Assembly (NCBI GenBank): GCA_025464425.1
Contig: JAODGV010000015.1
Span: 1 to 12,448, forward strand
DNA: 12,448 bases
Direction of reading: 5' to 3'
Origin: Methanosarcinales archaeon
GTDB lineage: Archaea > Halobacteriota > Syntropharchaeia > Alkanophagales > Methanospirareceae
Shown: one piece after another, positions 1 to 6,632 of the stretch
How the letters are laid out: the number at the start of each line of letters is the position of its first letter
How positions within the stretch are numbered: the stretch's first letter is position 1
The notes under the pieces: generated by a model
Database searches by the model: none
What the model was told of the DNA's origin: nothing
What the model saw: the letters and a program-made list of their open reading frames with translations, nothing else
Translations under genes and position numbers: made by a program

Positions 1-136
1 AAAGCATCTAAGCTCGAAGCCATCCCCGAAAAGAGACCCATGTGGACACCGTTAGAAGAGCGGTTTGATAGGGCTGGGGTGTAAGAATCGACTCGAAAGA
101 GGAGATTTTCAGCCCGCAGCTACTAACGTCCATACA
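1..136 (+). rRNA. 23S ribosomal RNA, 3' end (partial)
   Basis: The first ~136 bases match the conserved 3' end of large-subunit rRNA (domain VI). AAGCATCTAAGC is at the very start, GGTTTGATAGGGCTGGGGTGTAAG follows at about 62-85, and the terminal CCCGCAGCTACTAAC block is at 113-127. These occur in the order and spacing of 23S helices 98-101. The 5' part lies outside the window. The exact mature 3' end cannot be fixed here, because it depends on pairing with the 5' end of the gene; 136 is an estimate with an error of roughly 10 bases. Confidence 0.93.
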
Positions 137-173
137 GGCTGCCGGACTCAGATGAAATCGGAGCTGCGAAGTG

Positions 174-190
174 CTTTTTTATTGCTTTTT
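174..190 (+). terminator. U-rich terminator after the rRNA
   Basis: Two runs of T (175-180 and 186-190) lie 40-55 bases past the end of the 23S gene and just before tRNA-Cys. Archaeal RNA polymerase terminates at oligo-U without needing a hairpin, so this is a reasonable end for the rRNA transcript. The same T-rich stretch (TTTTTTATT) could instead serve as a TATA-like element for the tRNA about 26-30 bases downstream. The sequence alone does not decide between these. Confidence 0.45.
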
Positions 191-210
191 GTATTTAAAA
201 ACCAGGAGCA

Positions 211-283
211 GCCAAGGTGGCGGAGAGGCACACGCGGCTGACTGCAGATCAGCTCTACCCCGGTTCAAATCCGGGCCTTGGCT
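211..283 (+). tRNA. tRNA-Cys (anticodon GCA)
   Basis: A full cloverleaf can be drawn. The acceptor stem is GCCAAGG (211-217) with CCTTGGC (276-282). The D arm has a 3-bp GCG/CGC stem. The anticodon stem is GCTGA/TCAGC around the loop CTGCAGA (242-248), with GCA at 244-246. The variable loop is TCTAC, and the T arm is CCCGG-TTCAAAT-CCGGG. The discriminator base 283 is U, the known identity base for tRNA-Cys. There is no intron. CCA is not encoded, so the end must be added after transcription; a CCA-adding enzyme gene lies 1.8 kb downstream. In many euryarchaea tRNA-Cys follows the 5S gene of the rRNA operon; here it follows 23S directly. Confidence 0.97.
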
Positions 284-299
284 TACCGTATCGATTATA

Positions 300-869
300 A
301 TGCAGGAATTGATAAAATACGGTAAGAAGATAGTAACTGCCGGTCTTGTACATTCACACTTCGGTAATATCAGTAAGCGTGTCGGCGATCATATGTTGAT
401 CAGCACGACCGGGAGTATGCTTGACGAGCTTGAGGGGCAGATCGTATCGGTTCCAATAGACCCAGCAACGCCAGACGAGCTGGATGTGATTGCATCCACA
501 GAGGTCAACGTCCACCGTGCTATTTATAAGCATACGTCCGCTCTCGCAATCTTACACGGGCATTCAAGATATGCAGTAGCGCTATCTATGCTTTATGAAC
601 CAGGTGAGTTGATTGTACCTGAAGATTCTGAGAGCCTCTATATCCTGCATGAGATACCTGTTGTTAGTGGTGGTGTCGGCTCAGAAGAGCTGGCTATCAA
701 TGCTGCTAAAGCACTAAAGGATCACAAGGCGGTGATCGCACGCGGTCATGGCACATTTGCACGTGGTGCTACGGTTGATGAAGCTTTTGTCATCCTCAGT
801 TCGGTTGAACATGCCTGCATGGTCAAGTATCTCATCGATGCGAGAGAAAATAAAAGTAACCGGGATTAA
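300..869 (+). CDS. class II aldolase/adducin family protein (fuculose-1-phosphate aldolase-like)
   Basis: This is a 189-residue, zinc-dependent class II aldolase of the FucA/RhaD/AraD type. These enzymes cleave or form a carbon bond between DHAP and an aldehyde such as lactaldehyde. Visible family motifs are HSHFGNIS (18-25), the STTG phosphate-binding stretch (35-38), the catalytic/metal Glu68 in STEVNVHR, the zinc pair His86-Gly-His88, and the third zinc His150 in RGHGTFARG. The length fits archaeal members such as M. jannaschii MJ1418. The reading frame stays open upstream through the tRNA, but the ATG at 300 is the only sensible start: residues before it are tRNA sequence, and the family begins here. 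There is no Shine-Dalgarno sequence and no room for a separate promoter after the tRNA. The exact sugar phosphate is not known; synthesis of lactaldehyde (proposed for F420) or deoxysugar metabolism are options. Confidence 0.9.
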   Translation: MQELIKYGKKIVTAGLVHSHFGNISKRVGDHMLISTTGSMLDELEGQIVSVPIDPATPDELDVIASTEVNVHRAIYKHTSALAILHGHSRYAVALSMLYEPGELIVPEDSESLYILHEIPVVSGGVGSEELAINAAKALKDHKAVIARGHGTFARGATVDEAFVILSSVEHACMVKYLIDARENKSNRD

Positions 870-888
870 ATGTAAATGAAATGTCTTA

Positions 889-897
889 CTATAAATA
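889..897 (+). promoter_or_regulatory. TATA box for the DHQ synthase II gene
   Basis: CTATAAATA lies just past the aldolase stop codon. Counting about 26 bases from its centre puts transcription start near 919, which is 9-10 bases before the ATG at 929. That gives a short-leader mRNA and implies the gene has its own promoter rather than relying only on read-through. Confidence 0.5.
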
Positions 898-928
898 AGA
901 GGTTATGGAAATGGGCGAGAATGCGAGA

Positions 929-2080
929 ATGAAGGAGGTATGGGTAAAAGCAGACGAAGGTACCTGGGCGGCTAAGAAATCGCGAATCACCACCAGTCTG
1001 GAATCGGGCGTTGATGTGTTACTGGTGGATGAGCCGGATGTTAGCAAAGTGAAGGAACTTGGGCGTATCAGAGTGGCTGCCACTGTACCAGAAGATTCTG
1101 AGGTCAGTGAAGTGGCGGACATAATAGTTTATGGTAAGGGTAGCGAGGGTGATGGCACAATACCAATCCCATCCGAGCTATCCATGTCGGGTGTTTATAA
1201 CGCATTGAAGCAGGCTTATGGTACGAAACAGACCGCTGCATATGTGGTGATCAGGGGTAAGGAATATGAACGATTCGCAGTGGATGTATCGGATCACTGC
1301 AATTATGTGATTGTGATAGGCGAGGACTGGAAGATAATACCACTGGAGAATATAATAGCGGAATTACAGAAGAAGGAGACCAGGGTGATAGCGGGTGTGC
1401 AGAGTGCAGAAGAGGCAAGAACCGCGCTTGAAACACTGGAATATGGCGCAGATGGCGTTCTGCTCGATACCGACGACCCGTCTGTGATAAAGAAGGTGGT
1501 GGAGATAAGAGATACCTGTGCGATGGGCAAACTCCCCCTATCCCATGCCCGTGTAACGAAGGTGAAAGAGCTTGAGATGGGCGATCGGGTCTGTGTGGAT
1601 ACCTGCACTTTGATGTCGCCCGGTGAGGGTATGCTCATCGGGTCTCAGTCGTTTGCTCTCTTCCTCGTTCATTCAGAATCCGAGGAGAGCCCCTATGTGG
1701 CTGCGAGACCTTTCAGGGTGAATGCCGGTGCTGTGCATGCTTACATACTGGTAGGAGATAAGACGCGGTATCTCTCGGAACTGCACTCAGGTGATGAGGT
1801 ATTGATAGTAAACGCTGATGGTGCGGTCAGGAAATCTGTTGTTGGACGTGTGAAGATAGAGAAGCGACCATTGATGCTCGTGGAGGCTGAGGTTGATACA
1901 CCGTCAGGCAAGAGGAAATGCAGCACCATATTGCAGAATGCGGAGACGATAAAGTTGATGGGTAAAGACAGACCCATTTCGGTCGTTGAATTGAAAGAAG
2001 GAGATGAGGTTCTTGTCCATTTAACGGAAGGTGCCAGGCATTTCGGTACCGCAATAGAAGAGATGGTGATAGAGAGATAG
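929..2080 (+). CDS. aroB': 3-dehydroquinate synthase II (archaeal alternative shikimate pathway)
   Basis: The product converts 2-amino-3,7-dideoxy-D-threo-hept-6-ulosonate to 3-dehydroquinate with NAD+ and loss of ammonia, replacing bacterial AroB in methanogens and relatives. It is about 383 residues. The signature block SPGEGMLIGSQSFALFLVHS lies at 230-249, followed by PFRVNAGAVHAYI (261-273) and a C-terminal half rich in small beta motifs (LHSGDEVLIVNADG, LKEGDEVLVH). I chose the ATG at 929 because family members begin M-K-x-x-W-hydrophobic-K, and because the upstream TATA box predicts a start at about 919. In-frame ATGs at 905 and 911 are alternatives; 911 has AGAGG eight bases upstream and would fit a read-through transcript from the aldolase. 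The partner ADTH synthase is not in the window. The stop is 8 bases before the next gene. Confidence 0.95.
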   Translation: MKEVWVKADEGTWAAKKSRITTSLESGVDVLLVDEPDVSKVKELGRIRVAATVPEDSEVSEVADIIVYGKGSEGDGTIPIPSELSMSGVYNALKQAYGTKQTAAYVVIRGKEYERFAVDVSDHCNYVIVIGEDWKIIPLENIIAELQKKETRVIAGVQSAEEARTALETLEYGADGVLLDTDDPSVIKKVVEIRDTCAMGKLPLSHARVTKVKELEMGDRVCVDTCTLMSPGEGMLIGSQSFALFLVHSESEESPYVAARPFRVNAGAVHAYILVGDKTRYLSELHSGDEVLIVNADGAVRKSVVGRVKIEKRPLMLVEAEVDTPSGKRKCSTILQNAETIKLMGKDRPISVVELKEGDEVLVHLTEGARHFGTAIEEMVIER

Positions 2081-2088
2081 TTACAGTC

Positions 2089-3435
2089 ATGACAGAAACG
2101 GTGGAATCGGTTCTGAACGATGTTATAAAGCATATAAGACCCGATATTGATGAGCGTGAGGCTGTAAAAGCCCTTACAGAATTGATCATTGAGCGAGTGA
2201 ATAGCAAAGCTGCGTCTATGGGCATAAATGCCCGTGCTATCTCTGTCGGCTCTACCGCGCGAGATACGTGGTTGAGCGGTGAGGCAGATATAGATATATT
2301 CATCATGTTCCCTGCGGAGATGTCAGAGCATGAATTAAAAGATAAGGGGCTGTTACTGGCTAAGAGCGTATCCGACCGTTATGAGGAGAGATACGCATCA
2401 CACCCTTACATCCATGCCCACTTCCGTTACGGCGGTATGGAGTATGGTGTGGACCTGGTGCCGTGTTTCGCAGTGAAAGACGCCACCAGCCTGAAATCCG
2501 CTGTGGACCGGACACCCTTCCATAACGAATATGTCAGAAAGAGACTGCCGGGGCTTGAGGACGAGGTAAGATTATTGAAGCAGTTTCTGCGTTGCCTCGG
2601 CATTTATGGCTCGGAACAGCGGCGTAAAGGCTTCTCCGGCTACCTCTGCGAACTGCTTATATTGAAGTATCGCTCCTTTCTCGAACTCCTGAACCATGCT
2701 GCTAACTGGCGCTATGGAGAGCGAATAGATATAGAAGGGCACGGGCAGTACAGAGGCGACGACCCTCTTATTGTTATAGACCCTGTGGACGCAAGCCGGA
2801 ACGTTGCCGCGGCTGTCTCTCCTTATTCCTTCTGCAGATTGATAGATGCCGCACGGGAGTTCCTCGCGAGTCCAGCACGGGAGTTCTTCCTCCCAAAAGA
2901 AGCGAAGACACTGAGCGAATCGGAATTCCGGCGAATATTAAAAGATAGAGGTACTTATTTCATTATAATCAGGTTTAAAGCACCGGATGTTGTGGAGGAT
3001 ATTCTCTACCCGCAGCTGAGAAAAGCCGAGACTTCGGTCAGAAGACTGATGGAGCGGAACGATTTCGTGGTGTATCGGAGTGATGTGACGGTGAATGGAG
3101 ATAATGCACTACTGGTATTTGAACTCCTCGTATGGCAACTCCCGGGCATTAAAAAGCATATCGGACCACCGGTTACTCTACGTAAGCATGCGGAGAAGTT
3201 CAAAAGCAGGCATTCACCTCCTTTCCTCATCGAGGATTGCCGGTATGTGGTGGAGGTGAAGCGGAGGTACACCGATGTCATGAGCCTGCTGAAGACCGAA
3301 TTGCGCTCGTGCAATCTGGGCAAGCATCTATCAAAGGTTGTAGAAGAATCGGGCTACGAGGTATTAACGCCCGAAGAACTACAAATCACACCGGGCATAA
3401 GCTCGTTCTTCCGCAATTACTTCGGCAAATCATGA
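2089..3435 (+). CDS. cca: CCA-adding enzyme (archaeal class I tRNA nucleotidyltransferase)
   Basis: This 448-residue enzyme adds and repairs the 3' CCA of tRNAs using CTP and ATP with no nucleic acid template. The nucleotidyltransferase motif GSTARDTWLSGEADIDIF spans 54-71, with metal-binding Asp67 and Asp69; the third carboxylate is Asp122 in YGVDLVPCF. KGFSGYLCELL (180-190) and the surrounding helices match the archaeal central domain. Length agrees with characterised archaeal enzymes (about 440). It starts 8 bases after the DHQ synthase stop and is probably co-transcribed. Its end overlaps the convergent hisD by 6 bases. The tRNA-Cys in this window has no encoded CCA, so this activity is needed. 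Confidence 0.96.
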   Translation: MTETVESVLNDVIKHIRPDIDEREAVKALTELIIERVNSKAASMGINARAISVGSTARDTWLSGEADIDIFIMFPAEMSEHELKDKGLLLAKSVSDRYEERYASHPYIHAHFRYGGMEYGVDLVPCFAVKDATSLKSAVDRTPFHNEYVRKRLPGLEDEVRLLKQFLRCLGIYGSEQRRKGFSGYLCELLILKYRSFLELLNHAANWRYGERIDIEGHGQYRGDDPLIVIDPVDASRNVAAAVSPYSFCRLIDAAREFLASPAREFFLPKEAKTLSESEFRRILKDRGTYFIIIRFKAPDVVEDILYPQLRKAETSVRRLMERNDFVVYRSDVTVNGDNALLVFELLVWQLPGIKKHIGPPVTLRKHAEKFKSRHSPPFLIEDCRYVVEVKRRYTDVMSLLKTELRSCNLGKHLSKVVEESGYEVLTPEELQITPGISSFFRNYFGKS

Positions 3436-4671
3436 GAAACGGACTTCGACCGAACGTGCGTGCCTCTCCATACCCTCCGCACGGGATAGTTTCGTAACTG
3501 CATATCTCAGCCGTGCCAGAGCGGATCTATCCAGATGCTGTACCGTTATCCGATGCATGAAATGAGCGACATCAAGCCCTGAATATACTCGCGCATAGCC
3601 GGCAGTGGGCAGTACGTGGTTTGCACCCGTGAGATAATCGCCCGCAGCTACGGGCGTATAATTGCCTACAAACACCGAACCCGCATTCTTTATGTGTTTT
3701 AAAACCCCCAGCGGATCGCTCACCATTATGGCAAGATGCTCAGGTGCATACCTGTTCGCAAACTCAATACTCTCTTCTATACCGGACGTTAGTATGATCC
3801 AGTTTTGAACCCCTTTTCCTGTTCCTTTTCCTCCTTCTCTTTCTTCTATGCTAATTGCATCTTCTACCGCCTCGGCTAATCGCGGTGAATGGGTGACAAG
3901 AACCGATCTGGATTTGATGCCGTGTTCCGCCTGCGCTAACATATCTGCAGCGATGAATTTCGGATTTGCACTATCATCAGCTATTATCAGGATCTCAGAA
4001 GGACCAGCGGGGAAATCTATCTCCACGTATTCTCGAACAAGCATCTTCGCCACCGTTACATAGACGTTACCGGGTCCTACTATCTTCTCCACCTCGGGTA
4101 CCGTCTCAGTCCCGAAAGCGAGAGCGGCGATCGCCTGTGCCCCACCCACCCTGAATATCCGTGTAGCTCCCGCGAGTTCCGCCGCATAGAGCGTCAGTGG
4201 ATCAGGATTGCCATCTTTGCGTGGTGGGCTGCATACTATAATATCACGCACACCCGCTATCTTCGCAGGTATAACACACATCAATGCGGTACTGAAGTAA
4301 CCCGCGGGTACATAGGCACCAACTATCTCGAACGGGCGATACAGTTCACCGATGTAGAGCCCATCTGCGAATTCCTCTATCCATGCAGCTCTCTTCTGTC
4401 TGTAATGGAAATCCCTTATCGCATCAAATGCCATATTGATACATAGTTTCATCTCATCATCCACACTCGCTACCGCAGCTTCTTTATCCGCTTCACTCAC
4501 TTCTATATCGTCAATGCTCACAGAATCGAACCTGCGTGTGTAGTCACGCAGAGCTGCATCGCCACGCTCCTTCACCGCTGTGATTATCTCCTTCACCGTG
4601 GGTATTACCGTGACCAGGTCCTGCTTACGATCGAAGAATCCACTATCTATCTCGCTCAACTTCTTTATCAT
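3430..4671 (-). CDS. hisD: histidinol dehydrogenase
   Basis: The product catalyses the last two steps of histidine synthesis, L-histidinol to L-histidine, with 2 NAD+ and one zinc. It is 413 residues from the chosen start. Family blocks are IVGPGNVYVTVAKM (197-210), DFPAGPSEILIIAD (219-232), AQAEHG (246-251), YAPEHL (308-313), AAGDYLTGANHVLPTAG (342-358) and MERHARS (401-407). By alignment with E. coli, the zinc ligands are Gln247, His250, Asp345 and His404, and the catalytic pair is Glu311-His312. A longer frame begins at 4713, but those 14 extra residues cover the probable TATA element. The ATG at 4671 (MIKKLSEID) is about 5 bases from the predicted transcription start. The segment near 275-288 is Glu/Gly/Lys-rich and slightly shorter than in many homologues; this should not affect the active site. 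It stands alone, not in a his operon. Confidence 0.96.
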   Translation of the reverse strand: MIKKLSEIDSGFFDRKQDLVTVIPTVKEIITAVKERGDAALRDYTRRFDSVSIDDIEVSEADKEAAVASVDDEMKLCINMAFDAIRDFHYRQKRAAWIEEFADGLYIGELYRPFEIVGAYVPAGYFSTALMCVIPAKIAGVRDIIVCSPPRKDGNPDPLTLYAAELAGATRIFRVGGAQAIAALAFGTETVPEVEKIVGPGNVYVTVAKMLVREYVEIDFPAGPSEILIIADDSANPKFIAADMLAQAEHGIKSRSVLVTHSPRLAEAVEDAISIEEREGGKGTGKGVQNWIILTSGIEESIEFANRYAPEHLAIMVSDPLGVLKHIKNAGSVFVGNYTPVAAGDYLTGANHVLPTAGYARVYSGLDVAHFMHRITVQHLDRSALARLRYAVTKLSRAEGMERHARSVEVRFS

Positions 4672-4698
4672 AATAATAAAGAAAGGAATATGAGCTCG

Positions 4699-4706
4699 TA
4701 AATTTA
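4699..4706. promoter_or_regulatory. palindromic TATA-like element between divergent genes
   Basis: The perfect palindrome TAAATTTA is the main AT element in the 57-base gap between hisD (minus) and the membrane protein gene (plus). Its centre is 26.5 bases from the plus ATG (4729) and 31.5 bases from the minus ATG (4671). Archaeal transcription starts about 26 bases from the TATA centre, so it could serve both directions. That would give a leaderless plus transcript and a roughly 5-base leader for hisD. Flanking sequences are not symmetrical, so relative strength is unknown. Confidence 0.45.
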
Positions 4707-4728
4707 TGTACATACTTATGGATTAAAC

Positions 4729-6630
4729 ATGCTGCCCGGACTATGGCTATGGCTATTGTACCTCATTGTCTGTCTCTTCTCAGGGCTTGCAGTATCTTCC
4801 ATCATTAAGATCAGGTTCTCATTGATTGAACGAATACTCTTCTCTTTTGTAGTCGGTAGTGCCGTATCCGTCTGGATAACACTGCTTATCTCATGGCTAT
4901 ATTGCGCACTCGCCACCACCAGCATCATCGTCAGTATCATTATCTGTGGCATTATCTGCTGTACCATCTTCATTTTGAACCATTTTCGGGTGATCTATAA
5001 TACCACCTTAGACGAGCGCAACACCATCGTATTCTTCTTGCTACTGATACTATACCTGATGGTTATGAACCTGTATGGAGTATTACGCCCTGATGGTACG
5101 GGCAATTTATATGCCTTCCATACTGTATGGGCGGATTACCCATTTCATACCTCTATCATCACTTCTATTGTTTATACGCCGGGTTTCCACTTCCCACCCC
5201 CATATACTCAATTTCTGCATACCGAATTGCATTATCCATTCCTCATGGATTTCTATTCTGCCATACTGATGAAGGGTGGATTGACACTCAGGGGCTCTAT
5301 CATACTGCCAAATATCCTGTTTCAGCTCTCACTATTAGGGCTATTCTATTTCCTCGCTTATCGCTTAACGGGATTGAGGATGGCGGGTGCGATCGGCAGC
5401 ATTTTGTTCATCTTTGCCGGGTTCCCGCCCGGGCTACAAACCGCTGGAATCCATTTCCTCAACCCTGTGTATGCGGTACTCATGCCACAGCGAACAGCGA
5501 TGTTCGGCATGGCTCTCTCTTTTGCTATCTTCATTCTATTATTTGAAGCGCTCTCCACGCTCAGATGGCATGAACTCCTTATCGCCGGTTCGCTTATCGG
5601 TATGCTACCTTATATCCATGCGCATTCGTTTATAGTGAACTGTTTTGTTCTTTTAATGCTCGTTCCTGTAATTTTAAAGAAGGGATTTGATAACGGGCAT
5701 AACATGAAAAGGGTCATCATCGTTTTTCTACCGCTGGTCGTGCTCGCTTTGCCACAGGTGCTGTGTATAAAGTCGGGCGTAACAGAGCGGTTCTTCAACT
5801 TCTTCCCCGGATGGACAGACGCCAACAGGGGAATAATAACCGGTCTGGACTGGAGCACCATACCCGGCGTTGTCCATTCTACCGCAGAAGCGTTCGTCCT
5901 GATGCTGAACTTCTGGGCAAAAAACAGCGGTGCACTCTTCATTCTGCTCTCGCTCGGACTGTTCAAAGTGCGTAATACAGCTCGAATATTCTATCTGCCA
6001 TTCCTCTGCTTGTTCTTCATTGCTAATTTCGTTAAATTCCAGCCATGGTACTTCGATAACTACAAGATCTTTATATACTGGCTTGCTCTGAGTGCTGCTA
6101 TTGCACCACTATCGTTATCATGGGTGAACGGGCGAAAAAGGGGCATGGCAGTATCTATTTGCGTGTTGATCGTTGCATCTACCGTGTTTGGGGTGATCAC
6201 CCATGCGGAGATGGTGAAAGACGAGTATATGGTATGGTCGAGTGATGATCGGGCGGTAGCGTGCTGGCTACGGCATAATACCCTGCCCGGCGGGCTGTTC
6301 CTGACGGGTAGTGCGCACAATCATCCTGTAACGGCATTGGCGGGCAGGCAGCGAGTGATGGGCTATGAAGGCTGGTTGTGGTCGCATGGTTTAAACTGGA
6401 CACGAATAACCGGGGTGAAGCATGACGAGATAGAGATGTTCAAGGGTAATCATAGCCTCATCAAGGAGTATGGCATTGACTATATCAGCATAGGACCCTA
6501 TGAGCGGTCCTTCGCAGCTGATAACCACTTTAAAATCAATTACAAAGCATTTGATGACCGAACACGATTTCGTTTGCTGTATGATGATAAAGGCTGGAAG
6601 ATATACGAAGTATTGTATAATTATAGATAA
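4729..6630 (+). CDS. polytopic membrane protein, GT-C glycosyltransferase-like, substrate unknown
   Basis: This 633-residue protein is very hydrophobic, with roughly 11-13 membrane spans between residues 4 and 490, then a soluble C-terminal domain of about 140 residues. The layout resembles GT-C lipid-phosphate-sugar transferases. A first large external loop carries an acidic motif, WADYPFH (134-140), where GT-C enzymes hold their catalytic Asp. Other likely conserved blocks are LHYPFLMDF (167-175), MPQRTAMFG (252-260), PYIHAHS (294-300), QPWYFDNYKIFIYW (438-451) and, in the tail, GRQRVMGYEGWLWSHG (539-554). I recall similar blocks in uncharacterised archaeal and bacterial membrane proteins. 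There is no N-terminal cleavable signal beyond the first span. The start ATG falls where transcription is predicted to begin, so the message is probably leaderless. The radical SAM gene follows after 2 bases. The GT-C call is an inference from topology and motif placement. Confidence 0.8.
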   Translation: MLPGLWLWLLYLIVCLFSGLAVSSIIKIRFSLIERILFSFVVGSAVSVWITLLISWLYCALATTSIIVSIIICGIICCTIFILNHFRVIYNTTLDERNTIVFFLLLILYLMVMNLYGVLRPDGTGNLYAFHTVWADYPFHTSIITSIVYTPGFHFPPPYTQFLHTELHYPFLMDFYSAILMKGGLTLRGSIILPNILFQLSLLGLFYFLAYRLTGLRMAGAIGSILFIFAGFPPGLQTAGIHFLNPVYAVLMPQRTAMFGMALSFAIFILLFEALSTLRWHELLIAGSLIGMLPYIHAHSFIVNCFVLLMLVPVILKKGFDNGHNMKRVIIVFLPLVVLALPQVLCIKSGVTERFFNFFPGWTDANRGIITGLDWSTIPGVVHSTAEAFVLMLNFWAKNSGALFILLSLGLFKVRNTARIFYLPFLCLFFIANFVKFQPWYFDNYKIFIYWLALSAAIAPLSLSWVNGRKRGMAVSICVLIVASTVFGVITHAEMVKDEYMVWSSDDRAVACWLRHNTLPGGLFLTGSAHNHPVTALAGRQRVMGYEGWLWSHGLNWTRITGVKHDEIEMFKGNHSLIKEYGIDYISIGPYERSFAADNHFKINYKAFDDRTRFRLLYDDKGWKIYEVLYNYR

Positions 6631-6632
6631 GA

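Noticed and set aside
191..200. GTATTTAAAA as the promoter of tRNA-Cys.
   Set aside because: It is only about 15 bases before the tRNA; an archaeal start 26 bases downstream would fall inside the tRNA.
171..299. An upstream extension of the aldolase frame by 43 codons.
   Set aside because: It runs through tRNA-Cys and the U-rich terminator; the extra residues have no family match, and the ATG at 300 aligns with the family start.
3807..3846. Pyrimidine-rich tract (CCTTTTCC repeats) as a regulatory element or repeat.
   Set aside because: It is inside hisD and simply encodes the Glu/Gly/Lys-rich segment near residues 275-287; the frame is intact.
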